Below are positions 35,634-47,402 of a stretch of 64,000 nt of DNA, piece after piece. The notes under the pieces were generated by a model. It searched no databases. It was not told the origin of the DNA and saw only the letters and a program-made list of their open reading frames with translations. This stretch comes from Collybiopsis luxurians FD-317 M1 (taxonomy: Eukaryota > Basidiomycota > Agaricomycetes > Agaricales > Omphalotaceae). The stretch covers positions 186,001 through 250,000 of the forward strand of contig KN834811.1 in assembly GCA_000827265.1 (NCBI GenBank), read 5' to 3'. How positions within the stretch are numbered: position 1 is the first letter of the stretch; each line of letters opens with the position of its first letter. Both the position numbers and the translations under genes were made by a program.

Positions 35634-36242
35634 CTACCGAACATGAAGCCTCAACGTCGGCAGATCCCTAGGTGGCAAGATCTCGAATCCCGCGAAGATA
35701 TGTCGTCCCTGGAGATAATCTATCTTTCGTGGACCAGCTTTCTCCTCCTGTACCGAAGTCCCAACATTCCGCTCCTTCAACTTTTCGCATCGGGCCTTGA
35801 AAGCCTTAAGGATGGCTTTCTTCTTCTCCGGCTCCTCCTTATCCAACTCCGCTTCCGACGCTTTCTCCCGAAGCGCAAGATGCAATCGATAAAGTAGGTC
35901 GCCCATGGTGATCCCCATGCCCTGCTTGGGCTCACCGATATGGACGGAGAATGGGAGTTGGGATGATAAGATGCGGATATGCGCTAGCTGTGGTATCGTC
36001 GCCGAATCGTTTGACATGACGGCTCCCAAATTCCCCTCTCTAGGATCTTTGGAAAGGTCCAGTTCGTAGCCCAGATTGCGTTTGAATCGCAAGCTCTCGT
36101 TGAGGCTGAGGACGTTAGGCTGCACTGGTGGCGGTGTCATTGGCCCAGGCGACCCTGAGGATGACGATATGGGGGAATGATTCGGGGATGTATAATAGAA
36201 GAGCTCGTTGGTGTCGGCCCAACGTACAGACTTTTCAGGCAT
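35634..36242 (-). CDS. DUF6699 protein (202 aa), divergent member
   Basis: Shorter family member. The ATG at 36242 starts MPEKSVRWADTNELFYYTSP, aligning with MPGKHVRFASVSTAYP of its paralogues. A GT-AG intron (36304-36250) lies just upstream in the 5' UTR, which argues against the longer start at 36266. The conserved domain is recognisable but diverged: LAHIRILSSQLPFSVHIG, ITMGDLLYRLHLALREKASE and RKIDYLQGRHIFAGFEI. KSVRW still fits the RVxF pattern with Trp for Phe. The lysine/glutamate-rich middle (~140-175) is unlike the other copies. Confidence 0.7.
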   Translation of the reverse strand: MPEKSVRWADTNELFYYTSPNHSPISSSSGSPGPMTPPPVQPNVLSLNESLRFKRNLGYELDLSKDPREGNLGAVMSNDSATIPQLAHIRILSSQLPFSVHIGEPKQGMGITMGDLLYRLHLALREKASEAELDKEEPEKKKAILKAFKARCEKLKERNVGTSVQEEKAGPRKIDYLQGRHIFAGFEILPPRDLPTLRLHVR

Positions 36243-36304
36243 CGGTAAACTGCAAGTAAAATTCATTGAGTCGTTCTAGACGGGCACGTCGCGAGACCAC
36301 ATAC

Positions 36305-39300
36305 CTTTAAAAAGAGACGGATGCTACGATAAAGTGTAGGTGTGGGGGAGGCGAGTTGTGAAAACACTTTGTCGGTGACGAGGAAACTAGAGGTGTTCAG
36401 CGATCGAGTACGCAGCTTAAATACAGGTTTAAGAGCTGTTTTGACATAGGGGGTATGGCCGACACCAATTCCTCCTTAATCCGGCTCTTCCTGATGATAT
36501 AGGCACTATTACGCTCAGTGAGTCACCCTGACAGGTATTGCTTCTAAAATGGTCATGTCACAATATGCTTTTCTAAAAGAAAAAATCATACGGGTCTCTC
36601 CGATTTCAGCGTCTATCATCTACTTGCAATCTTTTGCGTTCCGTATTCGGGTTTCTTGCTTGCGCTACGGCGACATGCTACTGTGAAAGGAAACGCTGTC
36701 CATTCCGCCTTTCCCGCGCTTGATCAATTCTATTTGAATGTATCGCATGTCGTTCGTTGTCATTGAATGGACAGAATCTTGTCACCCAGTCACTTCCTAT
36801 ATACTGGCGCAGCCATCGAGGGTAAGTGTATTGGACACCGTACCACTTGTACCATTAGCAATGCTTTTTTCTTCTACCATGTCCTTAAGCTTAGTGCCAC
36901 CGTGGCGCAAGCGATGAGATCAGTGAGTAATCTTTCAGCTGCGTGTGTACTGCACGAGTTACCAAGTCGACACTGCTTTATTCGTTTATCAACACTGCAA
37001 CTATCCAACTATCTTAGGTGAGATTTTCAATTAAACATTGCTTCTTTCAATCATCCCGCGGATCGTGTATTCACTTGAGAGACTCCATGAGGCTCTGGAG
37101 GCCGTTTTTGGTAGAGGCAATACACCGCTTGTGGACGTCGTCCGGGGTACACGAATGCATGATGCAGGTTGAAAACCATAAAAAAAATTAGTGATTAGCG
37201 CGGGGCGATAGATTACTCTGTATTCTTTAATCACGAAGATTCGGGGATCGTCACACTGAGCATGCGTTACTGAACTTTGGGTCGAGACCCAAAAAGGTTA
37301 TGCCGTGGTGGCGGGCGGTATCTCACTAAAAATCCGTTGGTAAGTATCTCCCGTAAAGACATTCCCTAGACTGAGAGAAAAAAAATTTTTTTGTTCATCG
37401 AATGGAATCAGTGTGAGATGTTTATGACGAAGTGAGTCTAAAAATTCAATTTCTAACATTTTGCTGTTAAGCCGGGAGGGAAATTACTATACACCGGACC
37501 TGACAATGTTCTCATTTGATATGTGGCCCCACTTTTTGTTTGAAAAGACCCAGTCAGGCGTCTTCGGTACCTGACAACTAGGTTCAACTGTGACACGAGT
37601 ATCGTAAGAGTGGGTCCCCGGCCAACTTTGTACCCTTTGCCTCAACGCCAGCCTAACCCATAAGTGGGTGAGATCCAATCCGACTGCTCCGACCGTCCCT
37701 CTATCTGCGCTCGTCTAAAATCATATTTCTAGCCCTTCTGTTGTCATCACGCTTCGAATTATGAATTACTACGACTCGGCTCTAGAAATTTTCAATCTCC
37801 TGTTGTACCAGAGCTTTTATCGATGCGTACACGCTGACAAAAATGGGTTAGCATATTAGCTCTCCCTGACCAGTCAAATTTTCGTATAATCATCTCAATT
37901 TCCTGTGCCCCGGATCCGTATTCCAGCTGCGGGATGCACCTCATCCGCGGGTCTTCCAGGTTGCTCATCTGCACCTGTACGGAACAAAAAAGTCTTAGGG
38001 CTTCCGTATGGAAGATAACGATATTCATTATTGTTCGATGGAACTGTAAGCATGAGCTCCGGGTCCTATCGAGGCGCAGCGTATGAACTGTATAGAATGA
38101 GTAATTAGCGCCCATTTGCGGTGAAACAGTATTGGGCGTCGTTTCATGTTCATGCCCAGTAATTAATGATTTTCTACGTCGTACTACGCGGTCGCGGAAG
38201 ACCAGCAGGTGTGGGTGTGATCAAATTGACGACGGATGACTGTTGATGGGACTCCGAGTCGTGCCCCCGTTCCGCCTCGATATGATGCACCCCATTTACT
38301 CGGAGGTAATAGGCAGCCCCGGTACTGATGAATGGGCTTTGCTCAGACGCAGATAAATTATTCTGCGGCGGGAATACGCACTCCTTTACATTCGGATGTA
38401 TGACATGACTTCGCAGAAGATCGTCAAACAATGATACATCCGCCAAGCAGATACGCACTTTTTCTGCTGCAATACGGGTCACTTCATGCTCTTTGGATCA
38501 CTTAAGACCTTCTGGTTATGAGCATGTCAAAGATTATTTATCAAATCAATCATTTTTTCTGATAATTTTTACGTAAGATACCATCGAACATTAAGCAGAC
38601 ATCGTCCTTCCAGCAATGCGAAGAGGTCGGGAGGGACTCATTGCGGGGTGGCTCTACTCCTCTCACGAGGGCAGTCCTCCCGACGATTGATGATGATTTT
38701 GTAGGACAAGCTGAATGTATCTGGAATAATTTTAGACAATGCTTCTATCCATACGTCCCCGTCCGAAGAATCTGTTCTCGAAAATTTTAAAATGCCGTTT
38801 CAACAGCCTGACAATCAAGCCGTAGCAGATTGGAACCTTGTTGCTGTTGAATCCGGTGCTCGTGCTTGCCGAATCCTCCCGTTCTCCCGACGATGAGGGG
38901 CCCCCTCGTAAGTACGTACGGATATGCGCCACAGGAATGAATCATCCATCGCCAGTTTATCATTTTCAGTGACTTGAGTCTTTTTTCACCAATCACGGTA
39001 TGTGTACCTGCTTCGCGAATTGTCACAAGGATACGAATCTGTAATTCACTAACAGGAATATTCCTACAGAAATATCAGACTCTGGTTTCGAATAATGCCG
39101 CTGTTAGTAATTAGAAAATGTTGGTCGTTCTGATTAAAATTGACGAATAAGTGACAAAAATAGGAAGATATGAATAACGACCAATTGCTAGCATAAACTT
39201 TGTTTCAAGAGCCCGGAAATAACGAATGAATGCAAGCAACCTGACCCCGAAAAAGAGCTACGGAGAGCCGCTGGATTTGAGCCGTCGAACAACAGCTGTT

Positions 39301-39595
39301 TGGCGGCTAGTGAGTCACCGCTCTCAAGAGCACATTTAGGTGCAAGAGTCCCTGCTGTTGGCCTCCAGTAGTTCACCTTCGAGATACTGGACAACTATAG
39401 GCACTCTTACCTCGAGGGATTCGAGCATTACTAAAATGTGCCCTTGCCACACTGAATGTCATTCATCTTGTGCCATTCAGCTTTCAACACAAATTGTCGT
39501 TGTCGTCTCTTTCAAGGCTCACCGAACATAGAATGGGGGATAGCTGGCGTCGCTCAAGGCTAACGTTTCGAAAACACTTTTCCGATGCAGGAGAA
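36305..39595. other. Gene-poor intergenic region
   Basis: About 3.3 kb. Protein-like minus-strand stretches occur at 38482-38174 (AEKVRICLADVSLFDDLLRS) and 38115-37792, and a hydrophobic plus frame at 36767-37021, but no family is recognised and no splice model holds together. They may be decayed genes. Confidence 0.25.
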
Positions 39596-39877
39596 GGTGC
39601 AGAGCAGGTTTTTTTTTTTAGACTCTTCATTACCGCAAGTAAGTAAGGCTATGTACTAAGGAGCGGGGAGTCGCAACAATGATTAGTTGGGCTCCGTTCC
39701 TCTGGGGGTTATCTCTGGGTGGGTGCCTCCTGTGGAAGTTGTAGCTACGGGTACTTCTATGGTGTATGTATGTAGGGGAAATGGATATGGACGTGTTCGG
39801 CTGGATGGCCTAAGATAAATAGTGGGGGAGGAGGGGTCTACGTACCTGACACTTCTCCCTCGGTGCAGAGCAGGTTT
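39596..39877 (-). mobile_element. Retroposed fragment with poly(A) and 16-bp target duplication
   Basis: GGTGCAGAGCAGGTTT occurs at 39596-39611 and again at 39862-39877. The inserted ~250 bp begins, on the plus strand, with a run of 11 T (39609-39619), so on the minus strand it ends in poly(A). This is the signature of target-primed reverse transcription by a LINE-type machinery. No clear pol III A/B box is visible, so a processed transcript or truncated LINE end is as likely as a SINE. Confidence 0.6.
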
Positions 39878-40650
39878 GAAAGGCAAGAGGATAGAAACGA
39901 TTGAGCTGAACAAGAATTAGACTGCGTTATCCAGGTAGAATGAAGAACAGCGCAGATACCTAGCTGAGTGTCCTCCTCATGTTAACCAACTGTCTTCCTG
40001 AGTTTCATAGCATGTTGGGTCGGTCTTCGTCTTCGGGCTCAGTCCTGCTATCAGTGCAAGCAATTGGAATGGTCTCAAATTCGCCTACGGTAAGGCAATT
40101 TTCGTTACCTAGCATGATTACAGCGGGATTCTTATATTCTGGCCGGCTTTCCAGATGGCTGTCTGAGAGGGTCAGGACTAGAAGATATCGACGACACATC
40201 ACCTTGGGGTAAAATGCAGGGGTCGGTTGCGCAGCTTAAGTTTCGAATTGAATAGCCACCTGACATGTCGTAACTCAATGGTCCTTCAGTAAAGATTGTA
40301 TAGACGCCTATCTTAGACTTTTGTAATCGTCAAGGATGACCAGCACCTCCTTTAATCCAGTGGTGAGCATTGGCTCTGTACACTAATCATCAGCGATTAC
40401 GGACCTTGATTGGATTAGACTGCAAACGGAGTGGAAGAGAGATGCAGACTTCGGAAGGTCTGCTAGAGAGTCATCGGTGGAGACTAGACTCACGCTAAAC
40501 CTAGCTGGTGTCGGAGAGGAAGTACGCGAGAAAGCGATGTAGTTCGCTTAAGCGGTGGTCTGTCGTTGGAGAGCTGGATGCAAAACAACAAACTTAGGAA
40601 CCTCCCGTGTTCTTCACGCAAGTATGATTCTGGGGCGAGCTAAAACTGTT
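39878..40650. other. Intergenic, nothing recognised
   Basis: About 770 bp with short accidental frames only. Confidence 0.3.
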
Positions 40651-41794
40651 CTCTTTCCCCCCCCCCTTCCCTCCTCCCCTAGGTATATGTACAAAGTCCA
40701 AGATCGTATCTATCTGCGAAGCTCATCAACTCTTTGCGGCCCCGATGCTTCTTTTCAACGTGCTTCAATTCCTCTATTAGTAACCAAGCTTTTTCCAACC
40801 TAAACCTCCTCTGCCGCAAACCCAACGCGGTTAGAAGAATTTGAAGTACTTTAGCTTCACCCTATCCTGATTTGGAAAACACAGCTCCGGAATCCAGAAC
40901 ATGAAGTAAAAAAATTGCTACAAAGAAATGTCAGTCGCAAGAGCCCCGAAAAGCGTTGCAAATCGAGAAGCACGTCAAGGGTGACAGATCAGGGACAGGG
41001 AAGAAAGCTAGCGACATATTAGCGACGTCGGTAGGTATCCATGAACGAGTCGATCGGTACGACCACAGCGGTGCAGTCGGGAGCAGATCATTTATTTTTT
41101 TGCATTCAGACTAGTTCTATTAGTTAGTTATTCTTCAGCGAAGTTAAATTCAGAACGCACGAGGGAATGTGTTCATATCGTTCTCTATCTTAGATCAGCA
41201 ATCCGAAAGTGGTTTCATTACCGAGGAAATGAACGTGAGTAGATATCAGCACCCTCTGTATCAGTACCCTCTGCATTTCCGAGAGAGTTCCAGCTGCCGG
41301 GAACGGGATTTAGTAAATGCGTGATCCCTTTCAATTGTATGGGAATAATCCGGTGCTGTGAACGAAGCTCTGTCGCGATGAGTCTATCTCAGGCCCGCCA
41401 CTTTCAAAGAGATCAAGTCGAAGGATTGATTTAACATTCAAGCTGTTTTTGAGGTCAGATCTTGTATGAACTCGATAATACCGCCTCCTCAGATCCCTAC
41501 TATATAGTGCAATGCAGTGTACCCTGTTATGTCTACTCTACAGGAAAAAATTCAGGCTCATCAAACTTACCTTCATACTTGACGGTTACATTGAACAGCT
41601 TCTTTTGAATCAGGATTCTCGGAAGATGCCACCTAAATTTATCTGGATATCATTTTCATCTAGAATTCTAAATGGAGACGGTAAAGCCTTTAATGAATCA
41701 ATCAGTTCAATCTACCATCTCTGTTCAAGCACATAAATCTTCGGGACAGAGTTTATCTAATTTTCTATGTACAACAATTTACATTTGGTTGCAG

Positions 41795-42118
41795 CTAGTA
41801 TTGGGCAGTAGGATAATCGACGTATCCCTGCCTCTACTCCCCCTTGCTCATATAGCATTTACCCTACAACATAGTGAAATCGAGCTGATTATCCAGCCGC
41901 TTTCCGTGCTCGAGTCTCTTGGCAAAGTCTTGAAGGCCGACCCATCCCATTCCGAAGAACACACCTTCGACTTCTCCGTCTAGAAATTCGAGCTTAAGTT
42001 CCGCTTTAGGATCCTCATAAAACAACTAGTCTCGATGGTTTCTTCCAGGGGCATATCTGAGTGACAAAAAAAAAGAGGCGTCGAATCAGTTCTCCGCGTC
42101 AAAGTGTTTAAACCAACC
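41795..42118 (-). pseudogene. Old Yellow Enzyme C-terminal relic
   Basis: Minus-strand pieces VEGVFFGMGWVGLQDFAKRL, EHGKRLDNQLDF and GYVDYPTAQY match the end of the intact enzyme at 43865. A TAG replaces a codon after DFTM, another stop follows SKGE, and an internal deletion of ~340 bp joins MPLEETIET directly to the last exon. The N-terminal exons are missing. It is dead. Confidence 0.7.
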
Positions 42119-42326
42119 CCAAATTGACTTCCTTCTCTCTCGCTTCCTCAAGCATATATTCCAAGTCCAAAATCGCATCTGCCAAACTACGGAGCCCATT
42201 AACTTCTTGCGGTTCCAACACTTCTTTGGAATGTAGTTCAACTCCTCTCAACTCCTCTACTACCAAGCTCACTCTAACTTCAACTTTTTCTCTCGCAGCT
42301 TTTTCCTTGGTACACCCGATGCCCAT
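42108..42326 (-). CDS. Possible small coiled-coil frame (unrecognised)
   Basis: A 72-residue frame rich in Glu, Leu and Val (EVNGLRSLADAILDLEYMLE) looks helical. The homologous DNA at 40670-40850 does not keep an equivalent open frame, which argues against a conserved gene. It may be an exon of something longer or chance. Confidence 0.2.
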   Translation of the reverse strand: MGIGCTKEKAAREKVEVRVSLVVEELRGVELHSKEVLEPQEVNGLRSLADAILDLEYMLEEAREKEVNLGLV

Positions 42327-42359
42327 TAGAATAATTTAAAGTGCTATTCTTAATCCAGG

Positions 42360-42985
42360 AGTGCAAGATCATCGGGAAGTGCAACTCAAGATCGTGCTTA
42401 AATTGTTTCCAGTGCTCCCATTTCTGAGCTATTTGCTTCAATCTTACCGCACTACCTTAGATTGTATATGCAAAGACTTCTCCACTCCCATTCTTCATAG
42501 AGCAAAGAATTCGGGCTTTTTGACAATGCTGACGGTAGCCATTTTTGATGGTGTGACTTCGAAAAATTGCTCGAAAGGGAATACGGAAGCGGATAAAGAA
42601 ATAACTTGAGCATTGTATCAATATACATACCAAGAGTAAACTTGTATATCTTTAGGAAGTATTTTTTAAGGTCGCGACCAAAACGAAAGGCCGCAAGTGG
42701 AAGAGGTCGAATTTTGTCCGGTCCGACCCGCCGGACTCCCAACGGCCCGGCAAAATTTAGCAGGGGGTCACGTTTGCACTTCTCCGCCATTCTGAGGTAC
42801 GCCCTCCTTACTCTCTCGCCATTCTTGAAAATCTTAAAAGTTTATTGCATGAATTTTAAGTGTCTTGAGAATACTCTGAGAAATTTTGGAGCCCATGAGA
42901 TTGGTATCACAAAAATTTTTCTATATGGACATTTTCGCTTGCACTTCCAGGTCAAGAATTTTACTGTTCCATGACAGAAAATAGT
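42360..42985. other. Extra ~620 bp in duplicated unit 2
   Basis: Absent from unit 1, so either inserted in unit 2 or lost from unit 1. It contains a GC-rich core (~42680-42790) and short frames on both strands; no ends, inverted repeats or target duplication were found. Confidence 0.35.
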
Positions 42986-43864
42986 GAATTAGAACATATG
43001 GTAAGAAAAAAAGTAAAACACGAAAATCTCAGTCGCAACAGGCCCGAGTAACGTTTTGAAACAAGAATCGCGTCAAGGGTGACAGATCAAGGACGCACAA
43101 ACCTATTCATGAGCGAGTTGGTCGGCACGACCAAAACGGCGCAATCGAAGAAGAGCATTGATTCTCAGTTTGTAACATAACCTATCTATCATTCAGACTA
43201 GCCGTATGAGGTAGTCGGTCAGCAAAGTATGACTTAGAATGTACAGATGGATGTGCATATACCGTGCTCCATTTTAGATCAGCAATCCCAAAGTAGTTTC
43301 ATTACCAGGAAGATGAACGTGAGTAGATATCAGTACCTCTGCATTTTTCGAGAGTTATAGCCAAGGCAAACGGGATTTCGTACATGCTTGATTCCTCCCA
43401 ATTGCAAGTGAATAAGCCGGTGTTGCGCGCGAAGTGTCGCCGCGACGAGTCGATCTCAGGCCCACCACTTACAAAGCGATCCAGTCGAGATTGATTTTAC
43501 ATTCAAGCTGTCTTTGAGGTCAGATCTTGTATGAACTACATAAATTCAATCTTAAACTCTCATTCGATATCCGCCTTCCCGGATCTCTGCTGTACAGTGC
43601 AAGGCAGTGTGTCCTTTTATACGTCACACTTATCTTCATACTTGATAGTTACATTAAACAGCTTCTTTGAATCGTGATTCTCGCACCTAAATTTATCTGG
43701 AATCCTGGATGCAATTTCCATTTGGAATCGGGGCCGGTAAAGGTTTCAATAAATCAGTCAGTTCAATCCGCCGTCTCTGTTTAAGCGAGTAAATTCGATT
43801 CAGGATGGAGTCTATCTGATTTTTCTACCTATGACTAATTACGTACCTACCAAATTTGTTCTCG

Positions 43865-45587
43865 CTAATATTGGGCAGCAGGATAGTCAATATATCCCTG
43901 CCTCTGCTCATCCTCGCTCACATAGTACTTGCCATACAACGTAGTGAAATCGAGCTGATTATCCAGGGGCTTTCCGTGCTCGAGTCGCTTGGCAAAGTCT
44001 GGATGGCCAATCCATCCCATTCCAAAGAACACACCTTCAATTTTTCCGTCTAGGAATACAAGGTCACGTAAGTTATTTCGCTTTCGGATCCTCAGATAAC
44101 GACTCACCCTTTACAGCGGCAGCAGCTTCTTCAGCTGAGAACCCACCGTTGGAAAATACCTTGGCGTGCTTGATCAGAGGTGCATATATTTCGACAACGT
44201 CGTGAGGGATGCCTCGCTTTTTACCTAGAAAGTGTGAGGAGTTGAATAGAGTATCAGATGCAAATTCTTTGTAGACAGGGCGATTAACAAAACCTGCAAT
44301 GAGCGCACTTACCCTCGATTACAGCATCCATGGCCTCAACATATCGAACTAGGTCAAAGTAAGCTATTCCTAATTTGTCGGCCTCCGATATGAAGTAGCT
44401 GAAAGTCTCGATGGTTTCTTCCAGGGGCATACTTAAGTGAAAAGGAAAGGAGTAAGTCAAATCAGTTCATCGCGTCAAAATGTTCGAACTAACCCCATGT
44501 CATTGTATCCTCCAGTAGGGCTTAATTTTATACCCACTCGATCTTTTCCAAACACCTTAATCAATCTCTCGAGGACCAGAAGTCCAAATTTCGAGCGATT
44601 CGCCACTGAGCCTCCCCAAGAATCTGTCCTCTTGTTGGATGTAGAGTCGAGAAATTGGTGAATCAGATATCCGTTGGCGCCATGAACTGGGTAAACGGTC
44701 AGTTTTCTATGTTCGTATTGAGATCGCCAAATGTTCATGTGAACTTACGTTCGACACCGTCAAAGCCAGCTTCCTTTGCATTTATTGCCGCTTTCTCAAA
44801 GAGGTCCAGCAAAGTGCTGGGATCATCGATAGCGGTTGGCTAAATGTACAGGATTGAATGAGTACGGTCAAGAACGAAGAGGTCTCGTATCTTTACCGTA
44901 ACGTAACCTGGCACTCCAGGAAGGAATCTAAACTTCAGACCTCGGCCGGTTGGTTACAAGCCTCGGATACCAGAAAAGAGAAACGAAGCTCGTACCTTTC
45001 CACCTCTAGCTGAAATAGCGGAAGGAGCGTAGACCGGTACGCCTGCGGCTTTCTGCTCTGGAGCATCAGGGTGACTGACACGCCCGACTTCAGGATGAGA
45101 TCGTATCGAGGGTGTCAAAATTTACCCAGCGAGATCGAGAGGATTACTTACGATGCCATATCTACGATCGGCATTTTTCGTTAAATGATGGCCCACTGAA
45201 TACAGAAAGGATTCATGCCTGTGCAAATATTAAGGAACCCTCTTTATGAACTACGTCTGTAATTTTCCTCCAAGCGGATACTTGCTCCGTACTCCAAATT
45301 CCAGGTGCGTGAGGCCACTCCGTTCTGTCGTTTAAACCATGTCATCGGTACTCTACAACAACTAACACGATGTGCCCCTACCCTTGAGGCGTGATAAGAA
45401 TGCCTTCCGAAATAATCAGTCCCGCACTTCCCGCCCGCTGCTGGTAGTATTCGAGCATGATGTTGTTGGGAATGTTTGTTGGTACGGCACGATTTCGCGT
45501 CAACGCAGACATAAAGACTCGGTTACGGAGATGGAGAGGTCCTAGCTTGACGGGCTGGAACAGAGGTGCGACTGCTGCAGGAACCAT
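43865..45587 (-). CDS. Old Yellow Enzyme family NADH:flavin oxidoreductase
   Basis: FMN-dependent ene-reductase, probably cytosolic, reducing activated C=C bonds in xenobiotics or secondary metabolites. About ten exons. The N-terminus VAPLFQPVKLGPLHLRNRVF then MSALTRNRA carries the FMN-binding Thr. WHLGRVSHPDAPEQ, YAPSAISARGG and FRFLPGVPGYVT follow. The active-site motif [11 protein letters not shown] has the His and Asn pair and Tyr; then [24 protein letters not shown], the glycine-rich FFGMGWIGHPDFAKRL and the end GYIDYPAAQY. Two oddities: a 10-nt exon (45152-45161, encoding Ile-Trp-His) and an intron before it that starts with GC. Otherwise the frame is open from ATG 45587 to TAG 43865. 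The ~3' half is part of the tandem duplication. Confidence 0.85.
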
Positions 45588-46282
45588 CGTTTTACTTGTG
45601 GAGGGAAAGATCGAGGACGTTATGATAAGAGATGTAAAGAAGATAAGTCTTAGGGATGAGAAAATACCTCGCCTTTTTATCTAGAGTTGCTTGACGGCCA
45701 AAGTTTCATTTGAACAACAATACATTAGTGATCATCTGTAATCATCATTGCACACCAACGCCGTCTCGAGACCGCATAAGTCTCGGCAAGCAATGTGTAG
45801 ATATCTCTTTTACGCACAAGTGCTGACAAAATGATAGGTTTATCAGGTTATGATTTACTGCCAAGGCGGTATAACGCAAGTATAAGGAATTGATGAGAAT
45901 TTATGACGGGGTTAGAATGGTCTTCAATGCTTCGAGGACGGTCGAGCTTATCCGAAATTAAGTACGCCTTCGGAATCTCCAAGCTATATTGCCTTTGATC
46001 CCAGTCGCTCCCTGAGGAGAAGACCGTCCGCAAGCTCTTTCAAAGGACAATCTTTCTAGAATCGCTGTTCTATCCACCATTGTGCTAGGAACAGGATTTG
46101 AGCAGGATGACCAATCTGTCCCATTTATTTTGGAGATTCCGCTCACTGCAGCCTTTCATTTTTCCGCAAATAACATTTCCTCAGTTTATAGCTCTCGAGG
46201 ATATGTGTTAGCTGCTCAAGCCTCGAATGTTCGTCGTGAGAAGAGCTGCCAGGCCACCTTGATAAAGACAAGCGCTCGGGAG
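45588..46282. other. Intergenic
   Basis: About 700 bp upstream of the Old Yellow Enzyme gene; presumably its promoter. Nothing else is recognised. Confidence 0.3.
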
Positions 46283-46331
46283 GTTGGGTTAGGTAGGTTA
46301 GGGTTTGGTTAGGGTTGGTTAGGGGTTAGGG
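46283..46331 (+). repeat. Interstitial telomere-like tract (degenerate TTAGGG)
   Basis: Four TTAGGG units plus TTAGGT and GGTTGGG variants occur within ~50 bp, spaced by GTTTGG/GTTGG. TTAGGG is the usual telomere unit of filamentous basidiomycetes. The tract is internal and G-rich on the plus strand. Confidence 0.75.
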
Positions 46332-47284
46332 CGGGGGCGGAGCCGCTAACGCTAAGTTTCGTCGATAAGCATTTGCCGAGCTTATGTAAAGTTCGTCCAC
46401 GTAATGCTCCCACAAGAAGCCGAGAACGACACAGCTTCGAAAGTCTCATGTACCGCCACAGTTGTGCGAGATGACTTTACCCTCTACTGCGTATCATCTA
46501 TGAATTCCGGCTTTCATGCGTTCAGGAGGAGCGCATCTCTGGCCGAGCTTTTCGACTAATACTCTATTATCTTCGGTTGCTTCCTTTATAGCCTTTACTC
46601 AGATCAAATGACGCCCACATCGTCACAATGTGTTCGGAATACTAAAGGAAGGGTAGCTGTTTCGTTAGTTCTTACACTAAATCATCAGACGAAAGGCAAG
46701 CTCTTACCTGCAAGAGGAATGATTGGAACGATGCTATGGCACACTCCAATACGAGGTACCTACTTCGAGAGGTGTTTCATGCATTCGAGGAGGAGAACAA
46801 ATTATCCATTCCTTGAAATGGTTAGCGACTTCAAGACCTTCAAAAATACGACGCTCCTGATCTATTCCGAAGCTGACTGATTGCGCCACTGTGGAAGCTG
46901 TAGAGCGCTTACCTCCCTTGCCCAAATCTCATCGACCTTCCCCTGACTCTCCACCCTTGACTAAATGGTACAAACTGGGAGCTGTACAATGTGTCGCTAT
47001 CCTCACGTATTCCGAACGATCCTAATTCAATCCAATGAATTGTCCTCTTTCCTTTCCCCATTTATTTCGTACACTGCAGCGATGCATCCGCTAGTCAAAG
47101 CGACTCATCCCTCTGCTAGCCCAGGAGTAAATCTTATGTATTTTCAGGTTCCCTTGGCCTGAATCGGGCTGCTTTGTCTTCGGGTCCCGAGGCGTATCCA
47201 TTTTCCTAGGCGGCATCCAATGGTTTCTGTGCATTGCTGTGTATGCCCAAATACGGAGGCGGTACCGCATTTACGCATCAGGGC
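46332..47284. other. Intergenic, nothing recognised
   Basis: About 950 bp with no gene. The last part leads into the promoter of the DUF6699 gene. Confidence 0.3.
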
Positions 47285-47303
47285 GCGCTCGCTGCGTATA
47301 AAA
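47285..47303 (+). promoter_or_regulatory. TATA box with upstream GCGCTCGCTG
   Basis: GCGCTCGCTGCGTATAAAA lies ~100 bp before the ATG at 47403. It matches the element upstream of the 29773 paralogue, which supports both as functional core promoters. Confidence 0.6.
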
Positions 47304-47402
47304 CGTTTTTCGTCCCTCTCTCTTCCAGTCTCTCCAACATTCTCTTTAACCTCGTTGCAACCACCCCCTTCCAGCTCAGACCTAATATCTTTGAGCACGT
47401 AT

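Larger units (their letters stand above)
40650..44500. repeat. Tandem duplication covering the 3' part of an Old Yellow Enzyme gene
   Basis: Unit 1 (~40650-42118) and unit 2 (~42120-44500) share several blocks in the same order: a helical-frame region (40670-40850 against 42150-42345), CGTCAAGGGTGACAGATCA (~40972 and ~43069), ATCAGCAATCC.AAAGT (~41193 and ~43278), and the enzyme C-terminus (41795-42118 against 43865-44500). Unit 2 carries ~620 bp extra (42360-42985). Identity is moderate, so the duplication is old. Confidence 0.6.

Noticed and set aside
39255..39330. tRNA-like segment on the minus strand with a B-box-like GGCTCAAATCC and a trailing T run
   Set aside because: No matching 5' acceptor sequence and no A box; the cloverleaf does not form.
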